Below are positions 36,051 through 44,398 of a stretch of DNA of 53,993 nucleotides, piece after piece. The notes under the pieces were generated by a model. It had not been told where the DNA came from. It saw only the letters and a list, made by a program, of their open reading frames with translations, and searched no databases. Source of the stretch: a virus. Location: the IMG/VR virus record IMGVR_UViG_3300045996_002343, positions 1 through 53,993 of that record; one strand, written 5' to 3'. The first letter of the stretch is position 1. Every line of letters starts with the position of its first letter. Made by a program: the position numbers and the translations under genes.

Positions 36051-36329
36051 ATGTTGAAGATAATCAATCCGCTCAACAACAAGACTCGAGAACTCTCCAG
36101 AGCAGATCTGGAGAAGGCCTTCAAGAAAATGAAGTTTATCATCTCCGAGCGGAAGCATGAGATGGGGAACTTTCTCTGCTCAATCTCCTGCCCTCAGGGA
36201 ATGCTTCTTGGGCAGGCAGAGAGTAAAGAGCTAGATGGTGCTTTCTTTGCTGCAGCTGGGGGAGTTCTGAGAAGGATCTCTGCGGAAGATCGGGATCGGC
36301 TCTGGAAGGAGTGGTTTCTAAGTGGCTAA
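36051..36329 (+). CDS. Small protein in the deazaguanine cassette, unknown
   Basis: A 92-residue protein with no recognised family. It starts with KIINPLNNKTRELSRADLEKAF and contains one Cys pair (FLCSISCPQG), too few for a classical zinc finger. It lies between the DUF1599 and DpdA-like genes and overlaps the latter's start, so the products may work together. Confidence 0.65.
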   Translation: MLKIINPLNNKTRELSRADLEKAFKKMKFIISERKHEMGNFLCSISCPQGMLLGQAESKELDGAFFAAAGGVLRRISAEDRDRLWKEWFLSG

Positions 36330-37101
36330 ATTCGCCCCAGTGTGCGGCATCAACATGATGTGGGAGCTCCTCAACAAGGATCCTCAATACATCGGGGACT
36401 ACCATCTCTGGTTGGCTCATGATGTGTTGAAGGATCCAGAACAGTGGAGGAGGCTCTCACAAGCCATCAGGATGTACTATCCAGAGGCGACTATCATCAT
36501 GGATAATTCCCTGATAGAGCTCGGCGCTCCGATTAGCGGAGAGAACCTAAAGCTCTCTTCGCTTGCAGTGGGCGCGGACTATTTAGTGTTGCCCGACGTC
36601 CTTACGGACATGGACGCCACATTAGATGGATCCCGAGACTTCCTGGCGCGCATGGGTTCTGACCTGGATATCAAAACTCTTGGAGTGATCCAAGGGAAAT
36701 CCATCGGAGAACTCCACCGCTGTGCTTCGGCATTGGTGGGGATGGGATGCTCTGCATTATCGATTCCGAGGATTGTACAGAAGCAGTTCGGGGATCGCAA
36801 AGGAATCGTTCGGGAGATTGCTGGTGCCTTTCCACACATCAAGATCCATCTACTTGGCTTCAGTGACAACCTAGAAGCCGATCGGGAAGCCTGCCGAACC
36901 TCTAGGCATTTCCCGAACGTGATGGGGATCGATTCAGCGGTCCCTATCCGAGTAGGCCAGAAGAACGAGCTCCTCTATGGCTACACAGCCATGAAGGTAG
37001 GATCTCGCGCGGAGGATTACCTTGAGCGCAGCGATCCACCAACCCCCTACACGTTGGTCAATCTCAGAGAGTTCAGGAGATCCATTCAATGCGATGCGTG
37101 A
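36322..37101 (+). CDS. dpdA: DpdA-like DNA-guanine transglycosylase
   Basis: A 259-residue TIM-barrel protein related to tRNA-guanine transglycosylases. Barrel-strand motifs include IIMDNSLIELG, LVLPDVLTD, LGVIQGKS, ALSIPRIV and IHLLGFSDN. MGIDSAVPIR near residue 205 matches the position of the catalytic FDxxxPTR loop with its nucleophile Asp. The zinc cysteines of tRNA enzymes are missing, as in short phage DpdA proteins. It should exchange guanine in DNA for a 7-deazaguanine supplied by the queC-queD-queE-folE genes. The start is GTG at 36322. Confidence 0.8.
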   Translation: MAKFAPVCGINMMWELLNKDPQYIGDYHLWLAHDVLKDPEQWRRLSQAIRMYYPEATIIMDNSLIELGAPISGENLKLSSLAVGADYLVLPDVLTDMDATLDGSRDFLARMGSDLDIKTLGVIQGKSIGELHRCASALVGMGCSALSIPRIVQKQFGDRKGIVREIAGAFPHIKIHLLGFSDNLEADREACRTSRHFPNVMGIDSAVPIRVGQKNELLYGYTAMKVGSRAEDYLERSDPPTPYTLVNLREFRRSIQCDA

Positions 37102-39521
37102 AGCCCTGCGAATTCTGCCCCTTCCAAAAGGAGGGGCGACCTCCTAAGTTTGTCCCTTCGACGCTCCCCTTTCCTGGGGAGCGTTATGACTTGATGGTGG
37201 TAGGGGAAGCTCCAGGAGAAAACGAGGTTAGGCTCGGAGCTCCTTTCGTGGGGGAATCGGGAGAGTGGATTCGCTCTGCATTCCGAGAGTTCGGTTTGGA
37301 TCGAGAAGCTAAGGTAGGGTTTAGCAACGCATTAGGATGCCCTACTCCGATGGGACAGAAGATCACGAACTCCATTGCCCAGATATGCCGTCAGAGGATG
37401 TTGGATGAGATTTCCGGGGCGCGTCCGAGGGTGGTTCTGGCGTTGGGGAATTGGGCCCTTCGAGGAATCACAGGGGACTACTCACTCAAGATCACCGCGG
37501 AGAACGCAGTGGTGCGGGATTGGGGGGATTCGAAGTTGGTCCCTTGCCTGCATCCAGCAGGTGTAATGAGGAATCCCGGCTCGATTACCCAATTCCGGCA
37601 TGCGATCAAGTTGGCAGTCGATCTCGTGAAGGGTATAGAACGAGAAGGGACCGGCGAGGTTTCCTACTTCGTTGCAAAGGACCATCCCACAGCCCAGAAA
37701 GCATTCCATCATCTCTGGAACCTTCCGTGGGGTCATCTGCTCGGGGCTGACATCGAGACTACTGGATTCTCTCCTTTCCGCGATCGAATAATGTGTATGG
37801 GGATTGCCTACGAGAAGAACAAGGTAATTGTTCTGCCTCCGGAGTTCTTTCGGAACATCCAATTCCGCAAGTGGTTAGAGCTTCTCATGCGCTCCAGGAA
37901 GTTTAGATGGGGGTGGCATGGTGGAAAATTCGATGTTAAATTCCTCCGACATCTCGGAATCCCGGCGAGGATCGACGAAGACTCGATGCTACAGCACTAT
38001 ACGCTTGAAGAACAAAGCGGAACACACGGTCTTGAACAGCTTTCCTCGACTATTCTGGGGGCTCCACCTTATAAAGGCCAAGTCGAGGAGGGTCGCAAAA
38101 ATGGATGGGTTGGGGCCAGTCGCAAAGACCTCTTCAGATATCAGGCAGAAGATGCTGACTATACCAGGCAACTTATTCTGGCTCTGCGAGAACCGATGCA
38201 CGCTGTGGACGGGCTCAAGGAGCTCTACAACGGGATCTTGATTCCGGTGGCTAACTTCTTGGCTAATGTAGAGCTCAGGGGAATGCCCTTCAACATCGAG
38301 AGAGCCAAGGAAGCTGCTGCAGAGATAGGACCTCAATGGGAAGCGGAGAAGGCTCGGCTCAACACTCTCATTGCCGAGAGATGGCCCTCTACCTTGGAAT
38401 TCAAGCGGACAGGCAGTGCTCCGCCATTGATCAATCCCAACTCTCCGCAACAGGTAGAGCAACTAGTATATGACTGGCTGGGCTTTCAGGTTCCGAAGGG
38501 TTTTCAGAAGGATACCCAAAAAGGGACCTTGACCGCTATGGGCCATGATCCTATTCTGGAATCTCTGTTGGAGTGCAAGAAGCTGTCCAAGAAGCTTTCC
38601 ACCTACTCGGGACACCTACTGCCTTCGGGGCAGCTAGTTAAGGGGCTACAGAGAAGGGTTGAGCCTTCAACCGGTCGCATCCATACTACTTTCCAGGAGC
38701 ACGTAACCACAACCGGACGTCTCTCATCGGTGCAGCCGAATTTGCAGAATGTCTCGCGAGGGCCGGTCCTCCGCGGGATGTTCGAGATGCCAGAAGGGAG
38801 ATGGTTCCTCGAGGCCGATCTGAAGAGTGCCGAGTTGGTGGTGTTGGCTAATCTCTCCAAGGATCCGGTGTTGTGCGGAATTCTGAACTCCGGCCGGAAT
38901 CTCCATCATGAGGTCTCGGTGGATCTCTATGGAGAAGGCTACAACGAGGATCAATACTTCCGAGCGAAGGCGTTGAACTTCGGGATCATGTATGGACGGA
39001 TGCCTTCCTCTCTCGTGAAGGAATATGGGCATCAGGGGATCAAGCCCGAAGATAGGCTGACCCTACCAGAAGCTCAGAGGCTGTGGGATGGTTGGACGCA
39101 GAAGTTTAAGGTTGCTTACGACTACATCCTCTATCTCCGAGCAGCTCCCGAGAATGGAGTGAACCTCCGAGCACCTACTGGGAGAAGGAGGCGATTTGGT
39201 GCAGTTACTCAACGGAAGCTCAACGATGCTCAGAACGAAGCGGCAAACTTTCCCATTCAAGGACCCGCCTCCGATATTGTCCTTGTGGGAGGCCAGAGGA
39301 ATGAGGAGTTTGCAGCGAAGCGTGATGCCTGGGCGGTCAATCTCATCCACGATGCCATCTACTACGATGTTCCATCCCAGGAGGTAGCAGCGGAAGTAGG
39401 CCGGGAGATAGCTCGGCTGTTTAGAGAGGTGGGGGCGGAAATCTGTGGAGATCTGGTTCCATTCACTGCCGAGTTCAAGTTCGGCAATCGATGGGGACAT
39501 CTCCAGAAAGTAGAGTTCTAA
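37089..39521 (+). CDS. Uracil-DNA-glycosylase/DNA polymerase I fusion
   Basis: An 810-residue protein. Residues 1-190 are a family-4-type UDG: Cys cluster near the N-terminus (CEFCPF), GEAPGENEVRLGAPFVG, ALGCPTP, ICRQRM and the active loop CLHPAGV. Residues about 215-370 are a 3'-5' exonuclease (ADIETTG, WHGGKFD, YQAEDAD). Residues about 385-810 are a family A polymerase: motif A EADLKSAELVVLANL, motif B RAKALNFGIMYG, motif C LIHDAIYYDV. Motif C has HDA in place of the usual HDE. The main replicase is expected here. SPO1-like phages carry a similar fusion. Confidence 0.9.
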   Translation: MRCVKPCEFCPFQKEGRPPKFVPSTLPFPGERYDLMVVGEAPGENEVRLGAPFVGESGEWIRSAFREFGLDREAKVGFSNALGCPTPMGQKITNSIAQICRQRMLDEISGARPRVVLALGNWALRGITGDYSLKITAENAVVRDWGDSKLVPCLHPAGVMRNPGSITQFRHAIKLAVDLVKGIEREGTGEVSYFVAKDHPTAQKAFHHLWNLPWGHLLGADIETTGFSPFRDRIMCMGIAYEKNKVIVLPPEFFRNIQFRKWLELLMRSRKFRWGWHGGKFDVKFLRHLGIPARIDEDSMLQHYTLEEQSGTHGLEQLSSTILGAPPYKGQVEEGRKNGWVGASRKDLFRYQAEDADYTRQLILALREPMHAVDGLKELYNGILIPVANFLANVELRGMPFNIERAKEAAAEIGPQWEAEKARLNTLIAERWPSTLEFKRTGSAPPLINPNSPQQVEQLVYDWLGFQVPKGFQKDTQKGTLTAMGHDPILESLLECKKLSKKLSTYSGHLLPSGQLVKGLQRRVEPSTGRIHTTFQEHVTTTGRLSSVQPNLQNVSRGPVLRGMFEMPEGRWFLEADLKSAELVVLANLSKDPVLCGILNSGRNLHHEVSVDLYGEGYNEDQYFRAKALNFGIMYGRMPSSLVKEYGHQGIKPEDRLTLPEAQRLWDGWTQKFKVAYDYILYLRAAPENGVNLRAPTGRRRRFGAVTQRKLNDAQNEAANFPIQGPASDIVLVGGQRNEEFAAKRDAWAVNLIHDAIYYDVPSQEVAAEVGREIARLFREVGAEICGDLVPFTAEFKFGNRWGHLQKVEF

Positions 39522-39530
39522 GGCGAAGTA

Positions 39531-39740
39531 ATGCAACTACGACTACTGATCCAGAAGATCAACAACGAACGGAAGGAGATCAAACAGGGAGTGGTTAAAG
39601 GAACAGCCGAAGGGTCCGAGAAGACAGAAGTGAGCATCCAATACCATGACGGGAGGATGGAGTTCTGGGAAGGCAAGCTACAATCAGGAGTGGACAAGTG
39701 GCACACCGAGATGACACTCCGAGGAGAGCTTCATGGTTAG
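39531..39740 (+). CDS. Small protein, unknown
   Basis: A 69-residue protein, mostly one charged helix and a hairpin (VSIQYHDGRMEFWEGKLQ). No family recognised. Located just after the polymerase and overlapping the next small gene by 8 bases, so part of the same operon. Confidence 0.6.
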   Translation: MQLRLLIQKINNERKEIKQGVVKGTAEGSEKTEVSIQYHDGRMEFWEGKLQSGVDKWHTEMTLRGELHG

Positions 39741-39975
39741 GAAGTGGCAAGTAGTCGACTGGATAAAGGATGCCCTCCATCTCATGGAGGGACCGGCTGA
39801 AGAAGGTCATGAAGTGTCTAGGAGCAACGACAATGGATTCGATCTGAAACTGCAGGACCAAACGTTTGAGGTCCGTGTTGAGGAAGTTGTAAAACCTCCA
39901 CAAGCTCACCGCCAGAAGATCGGGGAGCTCCGCAAGAGCCTCCTCGACGATAACCTAGAACAGGAGATGATTTGA
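39733..39975 (+). CDS. Small protein, unknown
   Basis: An 80-residue protein with a helical start (WQVVDWIKDALHLMEG), a strand pair (GFDLKLQDQTFEVRVEEV) and a basic-acidic tail. No known motif. Overlaps both neighbours by a few bases. Confidence 0.6.
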   Translation: MVRKWQVVDWIKDALHLMEGPAEEGHEVSRSNDNGFDLKLQDQTFEVRVEEVVKPPQAHRQKIGELRKSLLDDNLEQEMI

Positions 39976-40370
39976 TGCTGAATCTACCAGCACTGCCCAA
40001 CATAGCAGAGAGGGTCCTGGAAGCACTGGATCGAACTCGAGGCTTCGGCAATACTACTTGCGTGGTTCGGGGAGCCCGTGAGCATGGTGGGATGATCGTG
40101 GTTATGACTCATCACGAGGCTGATAACGTCGCTGTGCAGTTTGGTAAGGGATACGTTCCCTACTGCACAGCGATCGATCTCCCCACCCGGCAGCTGGGAC
40201 ATCAGAAACCTCTGGTGTTCGACAACACAGTCGTTCGAGCTCTGGCTCTGGAGGCAGTTCAATACCGAGCCAATCTCCAACAGGCCATGAACGAGGTCGA
40301 TCGGCTCAGCTCAGAGCTTCGCAAGAGCGAGCTCATGATCGACATGGTAAGGAGTCAACTAAATGTATGA
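39975..40370 (+). CDS. Small protein with C-terminal coiled coil, unknown
   Basis: A 131-residue protein from ATG 39975. Residues 1-85 form an alpha/beta part (RGAREHGGMIVVMTHHEA; CTAIDLPTRQLG). Residues 90-131 are a coiled coil (VDRLSSELRKSELMIDMV). The function is unknown. It overlaps the thyX start. Confidence 0.6.
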   Translation: MLNLPALPNIAERVLEALDRTRGFGNTTCVVRGAREHGGMIVVMTHHEADNVAVQFGKGYVPYCTAIDLPTRQLGHQKPLVFDNTVVRALALEAVQYRANLQQAMNEVDRLSSELRKSELMIDMVRSQLNV

Positions 40371-41286
40371 AGCGAAGGTCGTGGCAGATTCCGTTAGTCC
40401 ATGGGGAGCTCGCATCACCTCGATGCAACTCCGCTATCCACTGATTATTCATGCAGAGATGTGCAGGCATCGTTGCTTCTCGAGAAGCGTGGCCTCGAAC
40501 CGAGCCATCCCAACAGCCAAGCAGCTCACGACTGTCAAGGACACTCCTTACATCCCAGAACAGTGGGGAACTAACATTCCTGGAATGTCTGCAGGGCCTC
40601 CTTTGGAGGGGGCCTACCACAATGCAGCAGATACTTTCTGGCTGGATGCCCGCGATGCTGCCTTGGAAAGAGTTCGGTGTCTGCTCAATCTCGAGGTACA
40701 CAAGCAGTGGACGAACAGACTGCTTTCACCCTTCCAGTGGGTTACGGAGATTATTACCGGAACCGACTGGGCGAACTTCTTTGCCTTGCGGGTCCATCCG
40801 GCAGCTCAACCCGAGATGCAAAAGATCGCCGGGATGATGAAGGGAGCCTACGATTCCTCTGAGCCTGAAGAGATGCACGTAGGAGGCTGGCATCTTCCCT
40901 ACATCAAAGAGGTCGACTTCGAGTGGTCCTATAATCGAGTCGAGGATCTATCTGTTGGAGCAGCTCAGAGAGATTTGGCAAGGATCTCGGCAATGAGATG
41001 CGCTCGAGTGAGCTACCTCACTCACGATCGAGAGGATCCCGATCCTCGAAAGGATCTCTCGGACTTCGAGGAGAAGCTCAATAAGCAGGTCCCCAAGCAT
41101 GCCGCGCCGATGGAGCATCAAGCGATGTGTATGCCCCACTCCCTCAATGAAATCTCGATGCCTTCCTTCTCGGATAGTGGAGAGGTAAATGGAATGTTTA
41201 GAGTTCGGCAAGAAGCCCGGTGGGGGAATCTTCGCGGATGGTATCCGTTCAGGATGATGCTGCCGGGACATGTTGTGGAGGGTTAG
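40363..41286 (+). CDS. thyX: FAD-dependent thymidylate synthase
   Basis: A 307-residue enzyme methylating dUMP to dTMP with methylenetetrahydrofolate and FAD. The ThyX motif is at residues 35-47 (RHRCFSRSVASNR: RHR, Ser40, Ser45, Arg47). A second conserved block is near 145-165 (NFFALRVHPAAQPEMQKIA). It raises the thymidine supply for replication and complements the UDG domain in keeping uracil out of DNA. Confidence 0.92.
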   Translation: MYEAKVVADSVSPWGARITSMQLRYPLIIHAEMCRHRCFSRSVASNRAIPTAKQLTTVKDTPYIPEQWGTNIPGMSAGPPLEGAYHNAADTFWLDARDAALERVRCLLNLEVHKQWTNRLLSPFQWVTEIITGTDWANFFALRVHPAAQPEMQKIAGMMKGAYDSSEPEEMHVGGWHLPYIKEVDFEWSYNRVEDLSVGAAQRDLARISAMRCARVSYLTHDREDPDPRKDLSDFEEKLNKQVPKHAAPMEHQAMCMPHSLNEISMPSFSDSGEVNGMFRVRQEARWGNLRGWYPFRMMLPGHVVEG

Positions 41287-41341
41287 CCACGGGCCTCCGG
41301 CAGCCACCCGACCAAGCACCGAGGCGAGAAAGGAGCCTGGA

Positions 41342-41617
41342 GTGATAGACGTTAAGAAGCAACGAGGAGGAAGAGTTAAAGAAGGAGCCCTGCAGAGTAT
41401 CACCAGAGTCCCTCACTGGAGGCCGGGCCAATGGATCATCGTGCCTGGGGGAAAGGTCAAGAAGATCCGGACCATCAGCACTCACATTGGTGAGGGACAC
41501 GTGGGGGCTTGTGTCTGGTATGCCAACTGCGAGGATGGTACCAGGCTGGAGGTGAAGAAGATCGTTCGGGAGGCTACTGAACACGAAGTCAATGCTTGGC
41601 TTTTCAAGCTTCAGTAG
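41342..41617 (+). CDS. Last rightward gene, small basic protein, unknown
   Basis: A 91-residue protein from GTG 41342, chosen because AGGAG lies six bases upstream. An ATG further upstream (41270) lacks such a site and lies within thyX. The product is basic at the N-terminus with a small beta fold (WIIVPGGKVKKIRTI; EGHVGACVWYANC). No family recognised. It ends just before the convergent terminator. Confidence 0.6.
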   Translation: MIDVKKQRGGRVKEGALQSITRVPHWRPGQWIIVPGGKVKKIRTISTHIGEGHVGACVWYANCEDGTRLEVKKIVREATEHEVNAWLFKLQ

Positions 41618-41623
41618 CAGGGG

Positions 41624-41659
41624 AAGAAAGCCTACCTCCGGATGGGGGTAGGCTTTCTT
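41624..41659. terminator. Bidirectional terminator between converging operons
   Basis: GAAAGCCTACC (41626-41636) pairs perfectly with GGTAGGCTTTC (41647-41657) around a ten-base loop, and flanking A and T runs extend the stem. TTT follows on the + strand and TTCC on the other. It separates the rightward thyX operon from the leftward small-gene block. Confidence 0.85.
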
Positions 41660-41663
41660 TGGG

Positions 41664-41948
41664 CTAAAGACCTTTAGCTTCTACAGCTAACATGACCTGG
41701 TTTTCGAAGTAGGCATCTTCCTTTGCTCTTAAGCGCTCGGCTTCGTAAGGGGCCCCTTCTGGTGTTTGGTCGAAGGCTCCGTCGAGCATGAAGAAGTCTT
41801 CTGCACAGGTGGCAGAAGTGACCACCAGATCTTCCTGATCTTCATCGATGTCGATTGTCATCCCATACTCAAGGCCGAGTCGGATGACTGCATCTAGGAA
41901 TTGCCTGACTCTTGGTGATTGAGTTGATCTCAACATCAGAACACCCAT
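41664..41948 (-). CDS. Last gene of the leftward block, small acidic protein
   Basis: A 94-residue acidic protein, helix (RVRQFLDAVIRLGLEYGM) then acidic strand region (DIDEDQEDLVVTSATC). No family recognised. It overlaps the preceding gene by 13 bases and ends directly before the shared terminator. Confidence 0.7.
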   Translation of the reverse strand: MGVLMLRSTQSPRVRQFLDAVIRLGLEYGMTIDIDEDQEDLVVTSATCAEDFFMLDGAFDQTPEGAPYEAERLRAKEDAYFENQVMLAVEAKGL

Positions 41949-42484
41949 TCTCCTTCATCTGGTTGGGGTTGCGGAGGAGGTTCTGGGATTGGCCTTTCGA
42001 CCTTCGGCCCCTTGATCGTTGCGCTATCATTCTCCAGAGCATCTGATCGGATGCGACAGTTGATAGCCGATATGCAGAACACCTCCGTTTTGTTATCGTA
42101 TGTGACGAACGTTGCGATGTCTCGTGAGGTTCCTTCCCTCTTGCACCTCTGACAGGTTCTCGGACGATTCAGGATCGATGCATACTTCTCACTGGATTCC
42201 AAGGTGGGTTCTGGAAGGATCTGATCGTTGCCGATCCTCTGCAGAACCAACTTGTAGTTCCTTACACAGGCATGCACCGAGGCTTCTAGTCCTAGATTCT
42301 GAATCGCCTTGACGAAGCCACCTCTCTGAGGATACTCACCTTCCTCGACGTAGCCCTCTACTACTACTGCATCCTTACCAGATTCGTAGAAGGCCCTTAC
42401 CAATTCCTGAACCGGCCGTCGAGGCATCCGGGATTTCATCCCCTCGAGGTCGATCTCAGTCTGTGTTGGATCCCTCATCCTCAT
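41936..42484 (-). CDS. Possible zinc-binding protein, unknown
   Basis: A 182-residue protein. The N-terminal half has VQELVRAFYESGKDAVVVEG. The middle has CQRCKREG and later FCISAINCR, four cysteines that could bind one zinc ion. The C-terminus is proline-rich. No family recognised. It overlaps the upstream gene by 29 bases. Confidence 0.65.
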   Translation of the reverse strand: MRMRDPTQTEIDLEGMKSRMPRRPVQELVRAFYESGKDAVVVEGYVEEGEYPQRGGFVKAIQNLGLEASVHACVRNYKLVLQRIGNDQILPEPTLESSEKYASILNRPRTCQRCKREGTSRDIATFVTYDNKTEVFCISAINCRIRSDALENDSATIKGPKVERPIPEPPPQPQPDEGEWVF

Positions 42485-42752
42485 CTGTTTGGATTCTCCT
42501 GATGTAACGGCGTAGAGGGTTGATCTTGGATCCTACTGATGTCCGGGCAGTGACCCATAGCTTGTGGTCGTCTACCCAGAACTTGTCTCCCTCTTGGATC
42601 TCCCCTTCGTAGACCCTCTGATATCCTTCCGGAATCTCGGGAGAGTCTTTCTTGTAGTGCCGATCAGCTCCCTGGGGAAAGCTTGCAGCCCTGATAGCTG
42701 CAGCAATCGCTGGAGGGATTTGCTCTTTGGGCGGCTGTTGCTTCTTACTCAT
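42456..42752 (-). CDS. Small protein, paralogue of the upstream gene
   Basis: A 98-residue protein. The C-terminal half has the pattern PEGYQRVYEGEIQEGDKFW ... RRYIRR, which is also seen in the product of 42745-43152 (PPGYEHIQGG ... GDLFW ... LIRKKK). This small barrel-like unit occurs in many phage genomes without a known function. The start overlaps the upstream gene's stop (ATGA). Confidence 0.65.
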   Translation of the reverse strand: MSKKQQPPKEQIPPAIAAAIRAASFPQGADRHYKKDSPEIPEGYQRVYEGEIQEGDKFWVDDHKLWVTARTSVGSKINPLRRYIRRIQTDEDEGSNTD

Positions 42753-43152
42753 CTTTGTGCTCCCAGGATACCTTGATATCCAGCTGGACTCCGTCTCTGG
42801 TGAGAGTGGTTTCGGTTTCGGATACGAGATGCAGTTGACTTGCATCGACAATAGTTCCGCGGTCTTTCCACCCCTTCCCCTTGAGATTGTCGATGATCTC
42901 CTCGAAGGTTTGCCAGACCCTGCTGGGTTCTTTCTTCTTGCGGATCAGGCAGACAAACGTGTTCAAGTGTCCAGGACTTTGAACCCGCTTCCAGCATGTT
43001 CCTGCTGGATACCAGAAGAGATCCCCCATCTCTACGGTTCCTCCCTGGATGTGCTCGTAACCGGGAGGAAGGGTAAGCCAGAGTGGTTTGCTCACCGAGG
43101 TCTTTGGGATCTCTACGACTGCGCACTCTGCCCCTTCGATTGGATCGCTCAT
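42745..43152 (-). CDS. Small protein, paralogue of the downstream gene
   Basis: A 135-residue protein with the same GY..G..GD.FW unit as its downstream neighbour at residues about 25-70, followed by a second segment (WQTFEEIIDNLKGKGW; LHLVSETETTLTRDG). ATG 43152 overlaps the upstream stop (ATGA). Likely arisen by tandem duplication. Function unknown. Confidence 0.65.
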   Translation of the reverse strand: MSDPIEGAECAVVEIPKTSVSKPLWLTLPPGYEHIQGGTVEMGDLFWYPAGTCWKRVQSPGHLNTFVCLIRKKKEPSRVWQTFEEIIDNLKGKGWKDRGTIVDASQLHLVSETETTLTRDGVQLDIKVSWEHKDE

Positions 43153-43445
43153 TGCTTGACTGCCTTTCTGAAGATAGTTACCTTCACTTTGCGGACACCC
43201 CACTTGATGGCTCGGTTGTAGGGCATCCTAGCATCGAACTTCCACTTGGGATGGCCGGCCCCCATCAGATCATTGATGGGAGCCTTGCCATAACCAGGGA
43301 TTAGGATCCATTTCCCGATGAGATGCTTCTGGTGCCTGTTGACTGCTACACCCCATAGCCTCCTCGAGCCTGTGTAGCTCTTGTGGCCTTTGAGGCAATA
43401 GGCCGTCACCGTTGCTTGGTGTGTAACTATGGCACTGTTCTCCAT
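43149..43445 (-). CDS. 3D/RlpA-like double-psi barrel protein
   Basis: A 98-residue protein resembling 3D (Asp-Asp-Asp) domains: TAYCLKGHKSYTG, then VAVNRHQKHLIGKWILIPGYG, then DARMPYNRAIKWGVRKVKV. These domains occur in peptidoglycan-active enzymes such as lytic transglycosylases. There is no signal peptide, and it lies far from the lysis genes, so a regulatory or early role cannot be excluded. ATG 43445 is the most likely start. Confidence 0.6.
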   Translation of the reverse strand: MENSAIVTHQATVTAYCLKGHKSYTGSRRLWGVAVNRHQKHLIGKWILIPGYGKAPINDLMGAGHPKWKFDARMPYNRAIKWGVRKVKVTIFRKAVKQ

Positions 43446-43675
43446 TCTTCTCCTACTAACTCCTGGATCAACACAGGAGGTGCCTGACTCCATCTCCTAA
43501 CCGGTAGGTCGTCGACGTAGAGAGTGATATGCTGAATGTTGGCCCATCCGTTGACTGTCAGGATATTTACTATCCGATCGTAGTCAGGATAGCCCAGGTT
43601 CTCCGAGAAGCCTCCGAAGTCTACCGACTTGGACTTCTCATCCCGATCGACGAACAACAGGTATGTCTCTTTCAT
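43427..43675 (-). CDS. Small protein, unknown
   Basis: An 82-residue protein (YLLFVDRDEKSKSVDFGG; WANIQHITLYVDDLPV), alpha/beta in character. No family recognised. It overlaps the 3D-like gene by 19 bases. Confidence 0.6.
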   Translation of the reverse strand: MKETYLLFVDRDEKSKSVDFGGFSENLGYPDYDRIVNILTVNGWANIQHITLYVDDLPVRRWSQAPPVLIQELVGEEWRTVP

Positions 43676-43679
43676 CTAA

Positions 43680-44090
43680 CTATCCTTGTTGTGCGACTGA
43701 TCGATCCTCAAGGACCAACTTGACGTTTCGGAGAGCGGGGCACTTGGTGCATCTCTGCCGATCTCCCAGAGAATTGCTGACCCAGTTGTGTTCGCAGGTC
43801 TCCTCACTGTGGTTGTCATCCCATGTTGGAGCGCCCGTTGACTCCTCGGCACCCTCATCTGCAGCCCTTGGCACCTCGACTGTCAACACCTGCTCCATCT
43901 CGATCCTTCTCCGATCCACTGCATGTAAGAGATCGTTGAATTGCTCCAGCGAGAGCCAGATCCCTACTGCACACTCTCCGCTTGAGACCTGAAGGAACGT
44001 TCTATTCTTCTCATGGTCTGAAGGATCTCCTTCGACCTTGATCCTGGCTTTATCATCTTGCCACGGATGGCAGTATATTGTGTTGATCAT
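43680..44090 (-). CDS. Small protein with a C-terminal zinc-ribbon-like motif
   Basis: A 136-residue protein from ATG 44090, which overlaps the upstream stop. The N-terminal half is beta-rich (FLQVSSGECAVGIWLSLEQF). The C-terminus holds CEHNW ... CTKCPALRN, compatible with a Cys/His zinc knuckle. Function unknown. Confidence 0.65.
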   Translation of the reverse strand: MINTIYCHPWQDDKARIKVEGDPSDHEKNRTFLQVSSGECAVGIWLSLEQFNDLLHAVDRRRIEMEQVLTVEVPRAADEGAEESTGAPTWDDNHSEETCEHNWVSNSLGDRQRCTKCPALRNVKLVLEDRSVAQQG

Positions 44091-44398
44091 TCTGGATCCT
44101 TTTCTCCCGACGGTTCGGGAAGATCGTTGAGATCGACGGACTCCCCCTCTTTCGAAGGGGAGCCGAAGATTGAATCTACATCCCAGCCACGAGGAGTGAG
44201 GACTTCCATTCCACATTCCCCCTCTGCTGCTACCAGCTCGTCAGCCTTTTCGGTGGCCTCTACCTCTGAGGCTGCTTGGACGTAGCGAGTCCGCTTTGAT
44301 CGTGGGTGTAAGGTGTAGAGTCGAAAGGGCTTGTCGCTGTTCCCTCTCTTTGCCTGCTGCAACTCGAAGTGTTTGTTACCATGTTCCTGTTTCGACAT
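44087..44398 (-). CDS. Small acidic protein, unknown
   Basis: A 103-residue protein. FRLYTLHPRSKRTRYVQA followed by SEVEATEKADELVAAEG suggests a short strand-helix unit, then a disordered acidic tail (DLNDLPEPSGEKDPE). No family recognised. Confidence 0.6.
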   Translation of the reverse strand: MSKQEHGNKHFELQQAKRGNSDKPFRLYTLHPRSKRTRYVQAASEVEATEKADELVAAEGECGMEVLTPRGWDVDSIFGSPSKEGESVDLNDLPEPSGEKDPE

